Origin: Streptomyces nodosus
GTDB taxonomy: Bacteria; Actinomycetota; Actinomycetes; Streptomycetales; Streptomycetaceae
Length of the DNA: 64,000 nucleotides
Direction of reading: 5' to 3'
NCBI RefSeq assembly: GCF_008704995.1
Contig: NZ_CP023747.1
Coordinates: 6,358,001 to 6,422,000 of the forward strand
The notes below the pieces were generated by a model. It made no database searches. It saw nothing but the letters and a program-made list of their open reading frames with translations, and had not been told where the DNA came from. The position numbers and the translations under genes are program-made. Positions 1 through 8,354 of this stretch are shown here, piece after piece (position 1 is the first letter of the stretch; each line of letters starts with the position of its first letter).

Positions 1-623
1 TCCCCCGTACGACAGGGCAGTCCCGCGCTGCGGTGCGGCCGGCGGCTGTAGGGGAACAGCGGGTCGAGGGCGGTCCACCCGTCGGCCTCGGCATCGGTGT
101 AGCTGTGCCCCTCGGCGGCGTTCACCCACAGATACACGGGGGAGGGGAGGTCCTCGCGCAACCGGCGCGCCATCTCCAGGTGTTCGGGGAGGCCGACGAT
201 GCCGACACTGTGGCGGACCCCGCGGGCGGCCAGATCGCGGCACTTGGCGAGGAAGCGGTCGTAGGGCGTCTGCCCGGGGTGGAAGGTGCACCACAGGGCG
301 AGGGTGTCCAGGTCGGCCGTGTCCAGCCAGTCCGTACGGCAGCTGAGATTGGTCTGTATCGCCACCCGGCGGGTGTGCGGCAGCCGGCTCAGCTCCACCA
401 GCGCCCGCCGGTACCAGGAACGCACCAGGCCCTCGCCCCACGGGGTGAACAGCAGGGACAGGCTGTCGCCCCGCTGACCGGCGGCCCAGGCGGTGAAACG
501 CTCCAGGGCGGCGCGGTCCGCCGCCAGTTGGTCACGGCTGTCCCGGCGCTTGGCGAAGGGGCAGTACGGACAGTCGTAGTCGCAGGACGCCAGCGGGCCG
601 CGATAGAGGATCGTCAGGTCCAT
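1..623 (-). CDS. STM4011-family radical SAM protein (3' end cut by window)
   Basis: The minus strand is open from an ATG at 623 to the window edge (about 207 codons, no stop). The N-terminus carries CDYDCPYC, with Cys14, Cys18 and Cys21 forming a CxxxCxxC radical SAM [4Fe-4S] motif. It lies 31 nt downstream of a second radical SAM gene and is last of the visible operon. Position and sequence fit the STM4011 family named after Salmonella STM4011. Family knowledge: the enzyme should cleave S-adenosylmethionine to start a radical reaction in the cytoplasm; the substrate is unknown. The C-terminal part lies outside the window. Confidence 0.85.
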   Translation of the reverse strand, partial: MDLTILYRGPLASCDYDCPYCPFAKRRDSRDQLAADRAALERFTAWAAGQRGDSLSLLFTPWGEGLVRSWYRRALVELSRLPHTRRVAIQTNLSCRTDWLDTADLDTLALWCTFHPGQTPYDRFLAKCRDLAARGVRHSVGIVGLPEHLEMARRLREDLPSPVYLWVNAAEGHSYTDAEADGWTALDPLFPYSRRPHRSAGLPCRTG

Positions 624-654
624 AGGGACTCCGTCACTTGGGTTCGCACCGCGG

Positions 655-2013
655 TCACTTGGGTTCGTACGCGGCCATGCGCTCCCGCACGGCGGCGGAG
701 AACAACTCGGGGCCCAGCGCATCGGAGTGCGCCAGACCTTCCGGAGAGAGCCGCAGCAGCTCCGGGCCGCCGGAGTCGTCCAGCCAGCCCCGGTCGTGGA
801 AACGCTCCAGCTCGACGGCGAAGTCCTCGCCGGGCGCGCTGCCGAAACGGGTCCGATAGCCCGCGACGGACATGCCCTCGGCCTGCAGCATCGACTGCAG
901 CAGATGCCGGCGCCTGGCCTCCTCCGCGTTCATCTCCCAGCCGAAGTCGGCATGCCGGAAGTCCTCGGCCGAGCGGGCGGTGTAGTCGTCGATGATCCCG
1001 CGTATACGGTGCATGTCCACGGCGTAGTCGAAGGAGTAGTGCACCCTCCGGGTGTACGAGCGGGAGCCGCAGCCGAGGCCGACCATGCCGTCGGTCTGGC
1101 ACGCGTAGTCCTCCCCGCCGCCGACGGGGGCGTCCCGACGGCGGAACATCCGCATCGACACCTGCTCATAGCCGCGCGCCAGCAGATGGTCGCGGCCGTG
1201 GCGGTACAGCCGCAGCCGCTGCTCGTCCCAGTCGGCTTCGCCGGCCGCCCGGTCGTGGTGCCGGCCGAGACCGGTCAGCGGGCGCACATAGAGGGGATAG
1301 AGATACAACTCCTCCGGCCGCCAGACGAGGGCGGCGTCCAGGGACCGGGTCCAGGTCTCCTCGGTCTGGCCGCCGATGCCGTAGATCAGATCGATGTTGA
1401 GGACCGGGATGCCGGCGGCGCGGATCCGGGCGAGGGCCGCCTCCACCTCCGCCCGGCGCTGGGGGCGTACCGCCGTCCGCGCCTCGGTGTCGACGAAGCT
1501 CTGCACACCCAGGCTCAGCCGGGTGGCGCCGCGGTCGGCCAGCACGGCCAGCCGGTCGGCGGTCGCCGTGGCGGGCGAGGCCTCCACCGACAGCGGGATC
1601 GCGGTGAGATCGGCACCCAGCCCGCGCTCGGCGAGATCGCACAGCCGCTCCAGCTCCGCGGCCTCCAGGAACGTCGGAGTGCCGCCGCCGAAGGCCGCGT
1701 TCGCGAACCGCGCCCCGTCGCCCAGCGCCTCGGACACCGCGGACGCCTGACGTTCCAGCGCGTCCAGATAGGCGGTGGTCAGCCCCTCCGGAGCCCCGAT
1801 CCGGGTGAACAGATTGCAGAAACCGCAGCGGACCTCGCAGAACGGGATGTGGAAGTAGAGCGAGAGGGCGTCCTTCGGCTCCCCCGCCCACAGCTCCCGC
1901 AGGGAGGCCCGCTCCCGGCGCAGCGGCCGGTACGCGGTCTTGTGCGGATAGGCGTAGACATACTGCTGGTAGGGGCGGACGACGGGCGCGGTCGCCGTTT
2001 CGGTGCTGGTCAT
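655..2013 (-). CDS. STM4012-family radical SAM protein
   Basis: This 452-residue protein is HemN-like. Cys59, Cys63 and Cys66 (CEVRCGFC) form the iron-sulfur motif, and GGGTP follows near residue 111 as in coproporphyrinogen-III oxidase relatives. The IDLIYGIGGQT segment is also HemN-like. Its start overlaps the stop of the upstream hydrolase gene by 4 nt (ATGA), so translation is coupled. Context (STM4013 hydrolase, STM4014, STM4015) places it in the STM4012 family rather than haem synthesis. The substrate is unknown. Pairing with a second radical SAM enzyme in one operon suggests two successive radical steps on one molecule, which is inference. Confidence 0.9.
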   Translation of the reverse strand: MTSTETATAPVVRPYQQYVYAYPHKTAYRPLRRERASLRELWAGEPKDALSLYFHIPFCEVRCGFCNLFTRIGAPEGLTTAYLDALERQASAVSEALGDGARFANAAFGGGTPTFLEAAELERLCDLAERGLGADLTAIPLSVEASPATATADRLAVLADRGATRLSLGVQSFVDTEARTAVRPQRRAEVEAALARIRAAGIPVLNIDLIYGIGGQTEETWTRSLDAALVWRPEELYLYPLYVRPLTGLGRHHDRAAGEADWDEQRLRLYRHGRDHLLARGYEQVSMRMFRRRDAPVGGGEDYACQTDGMVGLGCGSRSYTRRVHYSFDYAVDMHRIRGIIDDYTARSAEDFRHADFGWEMNAEEARRRHLLQSMLQAEGMSVAGYRTRFGSAPGEDFAVELERFHDRGWLDDSGGPELLRLSPEGLAHSDALGPELFSAAVRERMAAYEPK

Positions 2014-2834
2014 CGGGCCTCGTCGACGAAGAAGTGGGCATAGGGCACGGTCCAGACGACCTCATGGCCGATGCGGTGGCCGGTGTGACCGTCCTCCCCG
2101 TACGCGGTGCCATGGTCGGAGCAGACGATGGCGAAGCAAGGGCGGCGGCTGCCGACGGCGGCCAGCAGACGCCCCATGTGCCGGTCCACATACTCCAGCG
2201 CCGCGGCATGGGTGGCCCGGGTGTCGCCGGCCTCGCGGGTGGCGCCCGGCAGATGGAACCAGTTGGGCTGGTGCAGGGCCGACACATTCACAAAGAGGAA
2301 CAGCCGCTGCTCCTCCGGGAGTCCGGCCACCACCTTCTCCGCACAGGCCACCTGGGCCTCGAAGGAGGTGGGGGAGGCCACCCCGAACTCCGGCTCCCAG
2401 TGGCTCTCCTGGAACATCCCCGGCAGCACCGAACCCAACGCACCTGCCTTGTTGAAGAAGCCCACGCCGCCGATGCAGACGGTGCGATAGCCCACGGCGG
2501 CCAGCCCCGAGACCAGATCGGGGGTGTCATAGACGAAGGTGCCGTTCGCGGTGGTCTCACTGCCCGCGAAACGGGCGGCGAACAGCCGAGGATGCGGACC
2601 GGGGGCGGCCGGTGTCGGCAGGAAACCCGCGAACATCGCCTGATGGGAGGCGTAGGTGAAGCTGCCCGGGGCGTGCCGGCGCTCCCAGGTCCCACCCGGC
2701 AGATAGCGGGCCAGATTCGGGATGCGTCCGGCCGCCGCCAGCTCCTCGGCCACGTCGTGGCGGAGTGTGTCGAGGGTGACCAGCAGAAGGTCATGGCTGC
2801 CCACGACCTCGTTCATGTCAAGCGATGGTGTCAT
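2010..2834 (-). CDS. STM4013/SEN3800-family hydrolase (alkaline phosphatase/sulfatase fold)
   Basis: This 274-residue protein has an N-terminal VTLDTLRHDV segment and a later CSDHG motif, matching metal-binding parts of the alkaline phosphatase/sulfatase superfamily. No signal peptide is visible, so it is probably cytoplasmic. The ATG at 2834 is preceded by AAGGAG at 7-nt spacing and overlaps the upstream gene by 17 nt. A downstream ATG at 2816 would fit the usual family N-terminus but lacks a ribosome binding site. Family knowledge suggests hydrolysis or transfer of a phosphate, phosphonate or sulfate ester; the substrate is not known. Confidence 0.88.
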   Translation of the reverse strand: MTPSLDMNEVVGSHDLLLVTLDTLRHDVAEELAAAGRIPNLARYLPGGTWERRHAPGSFTYASHQAMFAGFLPTPAAPGPHPRLFAARFAGSETTANGTFVYDTPDLVSGLAAVGYRTVCIGGVGFFNKAGALGSVLPGMFQESHWEPEFGVASPTSFEAQVACAEKVVAGLPEEQRLFLFVNVSALHQPNWFHLPGATREAGDTRATHAAALEYVDRHMGRLLAAVGSRRPCFAIVCSDHGTAYGEDGHTGHRIGHEVVWTVPYAHFFVDEAR

Positions 2835-3996
2835 GGTGGTGCTCCTTGCATGCCGCCCCGGGTGGGGCGGTCGGTGCGACGGACGGTGCGGCCGTCATGG
2901 CGGCTGTCTGAGCGGCATAGGTGTCCAGACCCTCGGCGCCGGAGCCGGGCAGGCCCCTGAGACGGGGCAGCAGATCCCCGAAGGCGTTCACCTCGCCGAC
3001 GGCGAACCGGCGCCACCCGGTGGCCGGCAGGATGTCCACGCCGACGCACAGCGTGCCCGGGAAACAGGCGGCCGCCCGCTCGGCCGTGTCCAGCACATCG
3101 GTGAACGAGCCTCCCGCGGCCCGGATCGCCGCACGGGCCAGGTCCAGATCGCCGCGGGCGCCCCCGAGGTGCAGATTCGTCATGGGGTGCCGACTGGTGC
3201 GTACCACTGCATGGGTGGCGCGCCCCGCCACCACGACCACCCGCAGATCGGCGGCCCGGCCGCCCTGCGAGGCCTTGGGCAGCCACCGCTCCACATGGAG
3301 CCCGTCCGGGACCAGGGCGTCCACGAGGGCGGCGACCTCCGTCTCCGAGGTGTAGTGACGCACCCGGAGGGAGTTGTACAGACGGCCGTCGGGAGCGGTC
3401 TCCACGGAGGTCGTCGCCTTGACCCGGCCGGGCCCCGCCCACGACAGCGCCACGACACCGGAGGCCGACGACCCATGGGCCGGCTTCAGGAACGCCCGGG
3501 TGACACGGGCCGCCTCCAGTCGCTCCCTGAGCTCCTCCCAGCCGCCTACCGGGCCCGTCAGCGCCGGCGGAACCGGGACCCCCGCGGCGGCGAGCCGGGC
3601 ATGGCAGCGCCGCTTGTCGAACAGGACCGCGACATCCTCCGGGTCGGCCGTCGGCACCGCGCCCGCACACCGCGCCGCCGCGGTCACCTCCCGGACCGCC
3701 GCGGTGAAACGGCGGTGCCACAGAGCCGTTCCCTCGACCCGGGTGGGATCGTCGATGCCCCGCAGCAGCCGGTCGACCTCGGCGTTCTCCCCCGGGGAGT
3801 CGATCCGAACCAGCTCGCCCGGTCCGAAGGCGTACCGTCCGCGCAGCACATCCCGCCAGGCGAGCACCCGGGGCGCCGGGTGCCCCGCCGCGCGCACGGC
3901 GTCGGCGAACATGGCCGTCCGCCGGTTCTCGGGATTGCCGACGACGGCGAACCGCAGGCCGGAGGCGGGCGCCGGGCTACTCGGAGACCGCGACAT
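2818..3996 (-). CDS. STM4014-family protein (ATP-grasp-like)
   Basis: The 392-residue protein has an N-terminal Rossmann-like part (VVGNPENRRT), a central KPAHGSSASGV segment typical of the ATP-grasp nucleotide-binding loop, and a late VGEVNAFGDLLP segment resembling the metal-binding end of ATP-grasp ligases. The ATG at 3996 is chosen because AGGAG lies 7 nt upstream; the start overlaps the end of the STM4015 gene by 20 nt. ATP-grasp enzymes join a carboxylate to an amine or hydroxyl through an acyl phosphate. With two radical SAM enzymes nearby, a peptide or amino-acid modification pathway is possible, which is inference. Confidence 0.85.
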   Translation of the reverse strand: MSRSPSSPAPASGLRFAVVGNPENRRTAMFADAVRAAGHPAPRVLAWRDVLRGRYAFGPGELVRIDSPGENAEVDRLLRGIDDPTRVEGTALWHRRFTAAVREVTAAARCAGAVPTADPEDVAVLFDKRRCHARLAAAGVPVPPALTGPVGGWEELRERLEAARVTRAFLKPAHGSSASGVVALSWAGPGRVKATTSVETAPDGRLYNSLRVRHYTSETEVAALVDALVPDGLHVERWLPKASQGGRAADLRVVVVAGRATHAVVRTSRHPMTNLHLGGARGDLDLARAAIRAAGGSFTDVLDTAERAAACFPGTLCVGVDILPATGWRRFAVGEVNAFGDLLPRLRGLPGSGAEGLDTYAAQTAAMTAAPSVAPTAPPGAACKEHHHDTIA

Positions 3997-4942
3997 AGCG
4001 CCACTCCTGGTCACCCCAGCTGTGGGGAGTCTGATGACCCGACAGATCCACCTCGGTCCCGGCGGAGCCCAAGGCCGCACGGATCCGGTCGGCCATGGAG
4101 TCGCTCAGGAAGTGGTGGTGCAGATCCAGCCGCTTGAGATGGGTCAGTGGCTGGCCGTGGAGCAGCGCTTCGCCCCCGGTGTCGGTGAGGGTGCCCATGG
4201 ACAGGCTCAGCGACTCCAGCTGCGCCACCAACGGCGCCGAGGCGACGGCCGCCGCGATCTCGTCCTGCAACTCGCTGTCCTGGAGCCCGAGGTGGCGCAG
4301 CGCCGGGAAGTGCCCCTGGGCCAGGAGCGGCGCGAGGTCGGCCACCGTCGCGTCACCGCCGTAGTGGGACACCCCGAGCCACAGCTCCAGGTGCTCCAGA
4401 GCGGGCAGTTCGCAGGCGCCGATCGCCCGTACCACCTGCCCGGGCAGCCCACCCGACTCGAACCGCAGCACCCGCAGCGCGTCATGGCGCACCGGGCGCA
4501 GCGACAGTGACTCCTCGCCGAGCCCCTGCGAGTCACCGCCGCGGACCCCCAACTCCTCCAGGAGCGGGAAGGCCGTCAGGACGGGCGTGACATCGGTGAG
4601 CTGCAGCCAGGAGATCTCGCACTCCTCACCGGTGACATCGGCGAGGAACAGGGCACGCAGCGCGGGGAAGCGCTCCGCCTCGGCCACGATCAGCTCCAGC
4701 ACCGGACGCAACTCGTCATACCCGTCGTCCCACCAGGGCCCGATGACAAGAGCCCGTACCTGCGTGCTCGGAACCCGCTCGGTAAAGCTCTCCCACAGCT
4801 CGGGGAACGGAATCTCCCCGGCCGCGTAGCAGTCCAGCCGCCAGGCCACGTCCCCCGCGGCCGGAAGCGGCTCTTCCGAGGGCTCGGGCAGGGTGAAGAC
4901 GGGCAGTCCGTGAAAGGTATCGCTGTTTCGGGTGACGGTCAC
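3977..4942 (-). CDS. STM4015-family leucine-rich protein, copy A
   Basis: This 321-residue protein has several leucine-rich-repeat-like units (for example LPALEHLELWLG, FPALRHLGLQDS, LTHLKRLDLHHH) in the C-terminal half, preceded by an LFLADVTGEECEISW segment typical of STM4015 proteins. The GTG at 4942 follows GAGG by 5 nt and starts only 7 nt after the stop of the paralogous upstream gene. LRR proteins usually serve as binding scaffolds. No enzyme motif is seen. It may hold or recognise the substrate of the neighbouring radical SAM and ATP-grasp enzymes (inference). Confidence 0.87.
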   Translation of the reverse strand: MTVTRNSDTFHGLPVFTLPEPSEEPLPAAGDVAWRLDCYAAGEIPFPELWESFTERVPSTQVRALVIGPWWDDGYDELRPVLELIVAEAERFPALRALFLADVTGEECEISWLQLTDVTPVLTAFPLLEELGVRGGDSQGLGEESLSLRPVRHDALRVLRFESGGLPGQVVRAIGACELPALEHLELWLGVSHYGGDATVADLAPLLAQGHFPALRHLGLQDSELQDEIAAAVASAPLVAQLESLSLSMGTLTDTGGEALLHGQPLTHLKRLDLHHHFLSDSMADRIRAALGSAGTEVDLSGHQTPHSWGDQEWRYVAVSE

Positions 4943-4949
4943 GACGGCC

Positions 4950-5906
4950 TCATTCCGCGACGGCGGTGAAACGGTGGACGACGCCGTCGTCCTCCCAGGT
5001 GTCACCGGGCTCCGACAGGTCGACCGCGACACCGGAGGGCTCCAGCGCCTCCCGGATCCGCCGGGCCACCGGCTCGGTGACGTAATTGTGGTGGAGGTCG
5101 AGCCGGGTCAGATGGGTGAGCGGCTGACCTCCGAGCAAGGCCGTCGCCCCTTCGTCGGTGAGCACTCCCATGGACAGGTCGAGCGACGTCAACTGGGCGA
5201 TGACCGGGGCTCCGGCGACGGCCGCGGCGATCTCGTCCTGGATCTCGCTGTTGCGCAGCCCGAGATGGCGCAGCGCCGGGAAGCGGCCCTGGGTGAGGAG
5301 CGGCGCGAGATCGGCGACCGACGCATCACCGCCGTACTCGACCACCCCGAGCCATATGTCGAGGTCCTCCAGCGCGGGGAGCTCACTGGCCGCGACACCG
5401 CGCACCACCTCGCCGGGCAGGCCCCCGGCCTCGAAGCGGAGCCTGTGCAGGTGCTGGTGCCGGACCGCCGGGAAGCGCAGCCCGGTGCCGCCGCGGATCC
5501 CGAACTCCTCCAGCAGCGGATACGCCTCGAGGACCGGGGTGACATCGGACTGCTGGATCCAGGAGATCTCCGCCTCCTCCATCTCCAGATCCCCGATGAA
5601 CACGGCCCGGAGCGCGGTCAGCCGGTCACGGGCGTCCACGAGTCGCCGCACGATGCCGCTGGAGTCGTCGTCGTACGCCTCGCCCCACTGACCCACGATG
5701 ATCGCGCGGACACCGGAGAGATCCACGGAGTCGAGGAACTGCTTCCACAGGTCGTCGAAATCCCCGTACGGGGAGTCCCCGTAGGGATCGGCCGCCAGCC
5801 GCCAGGCCACGGCGCCCGCCTCCGGCAGCTCCCGCTGCCCCACGGCCTCGGCGAAGTCGAAGGCCGGAAGGCCATGCAGTTCCTGCAGATGCTCGACGTG
5901 GGACAT
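4950..5906 (-). CDS. STM4015-family leucine-rich protein, copy B
   Basis: This 318-residue protein is similar to copy A along its whole length, including the EISW segment and the same LRR-like units (FPALRHLGLRNS, LTHLTRLDLHHN). The ATG at 5906 has AGGAGG at 7-nt spacing, the strongest ribosome binding site of the operon, and it is the first gene. The two copies are clearly a tandem duplication that has since diverged. Making the putative scaffold from the first two positions suggests it is needed in excess or as two forms (inference). Confidence 0.87.
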   Translation of the reverse strand: MSHVEHLQELHGLPAFDFAEAVGQRELPEAGAVAWRLAADPYGDSPYGDFDDLWKQFLDSVDLSGVRAIIVGQWGEAYDDDSSGIVRRLVDARDRLTALRAVFIGDLEMEEAEISWIQQSDVTPVLEAYPLLEEFGIRGGTGLRFPAVRHQHLHRLRFEAGGLPGEVVRGVAASELPALEDLDIWLGVVEYGGDASVADLAPLLTQGRFPALRHLGLRNSEIQDEIAAAVAGAPVIAQLTSLDLSMGVLTDEGATALLGGQPLTHLTRLDLHHNYVTEPVARRIREALEPSGVAVDLSEPGDTWEDDGVVHRFTAVAE

Positions 5907-6145
5907 GTCGCTGGCCTCCTGAGACCGAACACGGTGCGTTGCCGCGCAATGTTCTACCAAGCGGCACTGACAACGCCGCTGACGGGATGTGTCAGGACCC
6001 GGTCCACGGGCCGACCCGGAGGCGGTCCGCGCACTGACCCCAGCCCGCTCCAGGGGGCGTTGTCAGACCCCCCGCTTAACGTCATGGACATCGATCGGCG
6101 ACGGGCCGAACGGGCTGAACGGATCGACGGGGAAGGGAGACACGT
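5907..6145. promoter_or_regulatory. divergent intergenic region of the STM401x operon and the DUF6745 pair
   Basis: This 239-nt gap separates divergent genes and must hold promoters for both directions. On the minus strand a TTGTCA hexamer (about 5976) could be a -35 element, but no convincing -10 box at 16-18 nt was found. No clear operator palindrome was seen. Confidence 0.4.
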
Positions 6146-6472
6146 ATGTACCGGCAGGGGGACGTCCTGATCGTGCCTGTGGCGGAGGAGGCCGTGCCGC
6201 CGGGCACGGACCGGTTGCCGCACCAGCCGAGGGACGCACGAGGGAGGCTCGTGCTGGCCCTCGGCGAGGTCACCGGACACGCCCATGCGGTCGTCGGGCC
6301 GGGGACGCTGGTCCGGGAGGCGGGACCGTTCGGCGCCTCCTACCTCCGGCTCCCGGACGGCGGACGGGTGGTGCACGAGGAGCACGCGGCGATATCGCTG
6401 CCCAAGGGCTGGTACCGCGTGGTGCGGCAGCGCGAGTACGCGCCCGGCGCGGTGCGCGTCGTGGCCGACTGA
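6146..6472 (+). CDS. small conserved protein of the MYRQGDV type
   Basis: This 108-residue protein begins MYRQGDVLIVPV and contains a GEVTGHAHAV segment and WYRVVRQREY near the end. A GGGAG ribosome binding site lies 5-9 nt before the ATG. I recall this short beta-rich protein from actinobacteria and cyanobacteria, commonly next to a DUF6745 gene as here (85 nt gap), but no biochemical role is known to me. There is no signal peptide or membrane segment. Confidence 0.75.
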   Translation: MYRQGDVLIVPVAEEAVPPGTDRLPHQPRDARGRLVLALGEVTGHAHAVVGPGTLVREAGPFGASYLRLPDGGRVVHEEHAAISLPKGWYRVVRQREYAPGAVRVVAD

Positions 6473-6556
6473 GCCGACGACCGCGGCAGTGAACCGAGAC
6501 TGCGAACCCAGACAGCGAACCGACACGGCAGATCGAGAAGGCGGAGGAGCGGAGAG

Positions 6557-7618
6557 ATGACGACACAGGTCGAGACCGCACACATGGAGACCGGGCAGAC
6601 GGACAGGACGGCGCTGTGGCGCGAGGTGGCGTCGGCGACCGGCCCCGCGGACCGTGCGGCTGCCGAGGAGGGGGTGTGCCTGGCCTACCGGCTGGCGGGC
6701 CTGCCGGAGCCGGAGCACATCGTCTGGGCGGGCTCGCCCCATGAGGGCGTGGCCCTGGCCGCACGGCTCACGGCGGAGGGCACGGCCGGCCGCAGCGTAC
6801 GCGACGCGGTGCGCACCCGGCCCTGGGCCGCCGCACGCGAGCGGGTACTCGAACGGCTCGGACCGTCCGGCTGGGCCGCGCACTGGGCCCTCACGGGCGC
6901 TCAGCTGTGGGACGTCACGGTCGCCCTGACCGAACGCATACGGACCGGCGTGGTCGAGGCCTCGACCGGCGTGGCGGCGGACGATGAGCAGGCCGTCCGG
7001 CTGGTCCTGCTCGACGCGGTGCTGGGCCAGCACGACGCGGCCTGGCTGGCGGCCTTCGACGGCCAGGACGGCGCGGAGGCCCTCGAAGGGATCAGCGCGG
7101 TCGCCCGCGCCGCGGGCTGGTGGTGGCCCTACGAGAAGACCGCGGTCGTCTCCGAACGCCCCGTGGAGCTGCACCGGGACGAGGCGGGCAGGCTCGACCG
7201 AGCGGACGGTCCGGCGCTCGCCTTCCCCGACGGTTTCGCGCTGCACGCCTGGCGCGGCATGCCGGTCCCCGCCGCCTTCCTCGACGAACTCGCCGCACTG
7301 ACCCCGCGCCGGATACGCGAGGAGGAGAACGCCGAGCTGCGCCGGGTGATGCTGGAGCACTACGGCTACGAGCGCTATCTGGAGGAGTCCGGCGCCCAAC
7401 CCGTGCAGCGCGACAAGGCGGGCGTGCTCTGGCGCATCGAACTGGAGGGGGACGAGCCGCTGGTGATGGTCGAGGTGGTCAACTCCACCCCGGAGCCCGA
7501 CGGCACCCACCGCACCTACTGGCTGAGGGTCCCACCCCGCACCCGGACCGCCCGCGAGGGCGTCGCCTGGACCTTCGGCCTCGACGAGGCCGATTACACA
7601 CCGGAGAAGGAGACCTGA
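6557..7618 (+). CDS. DUF6745 domain protein
   Basis: This 353-residue soluble protein has a family-typical C-terminus: a NAELRRVMLEHYGYERYL segment, then VLWRIEL, then MVEVVNSTPEPDG and AREGVAWTFGL. The N-terminal half is helical and less conserved. The ATG at 6557 follows a purine-rich GGAG. Together with the preceding small gene it forms a likely two-gene operon. The molecular function of DUF6745 is unknown to me; in other genomes it is fused or adjacent to leucine-rich repeats, and here it lies next to the LRR-containing STM401x operon. Confidence 0.8.
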   Translation: MTTQVETAHMETGQTDRTALWREVASATGPADRAAAEEGVCLAYRLAGLPEPEHIVWAGSPHEGVALAARLTAEGTAGRSVRDAVRTRPWAAARERVLERLGPSGWAAHWALTGAQLWDVTVALTERIRTGVVEASTGVAADDEQAVRLVLLDAVLGQHDAAWLAAFDGQDGAEALEGISAVARAAGWWWPYEKTAVVSERPVELHRDEAGRLDRADGPALAFPDGFALHAWRGMPVPAAFLDELAALTPRRIREEENAELRRVMLEHYGYERYLEESGAQPVQRDKAGVLWRIELEGDEPLVMVEVVNSTPEPDGTHRTYWLRVPPRTRTAREGVAWTFGLDEADYTPEKET

Positions 7619-7660
7619 GACACCCGCGCGGTCGCGGGAACTTGTGTGAACCTAGTACCC

Positions 7661-8023
7661 ATGTCGATCATCGCAACCACCGTGGTACTGCTCATAGCCG
7701 CCCTGCATGTCTACATCCTGGCCCTGGAGATGTTCCTGTGGACCGGCCCGAGGGCCCGGGCCGCCTTCGGTACCACCGCCGAGTTCGCCTCCGAGTCCAA
7801 GGCACTCGCGGCCAACCAAGGCCTGTACAACGGCTTCCTCGCCGCCGGTCTGGTGTGGGGCGCGGTGGCGTCCGATCCGGTGGGCTTCCAGGCGAAGGTG
7901 TTCTTCCTGGTGTGCGTGGCCGTGGCCGGCGCATACGGCGCCGCCACGGCCAGCCGGAGAATCCTCTTCGTCCAGACCGTTCCGGCCCTGCTCGGCCTGG
8001 CACTGGTACTGGCAGCCCACTGA
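7661..8023 (+). CDS. DUF1304 small membrane protein
   Basis: The 120-residue product has about four hydrophobic helices and begins MSIIATTVVLLIAALHVYIL, with the DUF1304 hallmark LEMFLW followed by NQGLYNGFLAAGLVWG. The ATG at 7661 fits the family N-terminus; an in-frame GTG at 7646 would add five residues and has a weak GGGA upstream, so the start is uncertain. It should be an integral cytoplasmic-membrane protein of unknown function. Confidence 0.82.
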   Translation: MSIIATTVVLLIAALHVYILALEMFLWTGPRARAAFGTTAEFASESKALAANQGLYNGFLAAGLVWGAVASDPVGFQAKVFFLVCVAVAGAYGAATASRRILFVQTVPALLGLALVLAAH

Positions 8024-8046
8024 ACCGCACCCCCTGAGAGAAGCCC

Positions 8047-8259
8047 ATGATCGACCACTGCTGCCCGGCCATGGCAAGCCACGCCAACGGCCACTGCGAC
8101 CAGCACACCGACCCCTTCGACTGCCCGGACGCACTGATCGCCTTCAGCGCCGAGCCTCCGGAGTACGGACTGATCATCCACGACGGCGGCACGTCGATCA
8201 TCGGCATCCACTTCTGCCCCTGGTGCGGCCGACGCCTCCCCGAGGCGCGGCAGGAGTGA
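8047..8259 (+). CDS. small cysteine/histidine-rich conserved protein
   Basis: This 70-residue protein has CC at residues 5-6, a DPFDCPDALI segment, YGLIIHDGGTS and a C-terminal CPWCGRRLPE. The last CPWCG with earlier cysteines looks like a zinc-ribbon half. The gene starts 23 nt after the DUF1304 stop with GAGAG upstream. It resembles a short conserved family (I believe DUF6980) of unknown function. Confidence 0.78.
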   Translation: MIDHCCPAMASHANGHCDQHTDPFDCPDALIAFSAEPPEYGLIIHDGGTSIIGIHFCPWCGRRLPEARQE

Positions 8260-8354
8260 AATCGAGCGCATCCGTGCTGCTCCTCGGCGGACGGGATCTC
8301 AGTGCGGCTCACTGCCCGGGACGCGGCGCGGGACACCGCACCGACGCGAGCGAG

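Noticed and set aside
727..2043. Long plus-strand open frame opposite the STM4012 gene
   Set aside because: Its translation is low-complexity and antisense to a clear radical SAM gene; typical of high-GC DNA.
2814..2816. ATG at 2816 as start of the STM4013 gene
   Set aside because: It fits the family N-terminus but has no ribosome binding site, whereas the ATG at 2834 has AAGGAG at ideal spacing.
5954..7510. Long minus-strand open frame opposite the DUF6745 pair
   Set aside because: Antisense shadow; no motif, and the plus-strand genes have starts, ribosome binding sites and family motifs.
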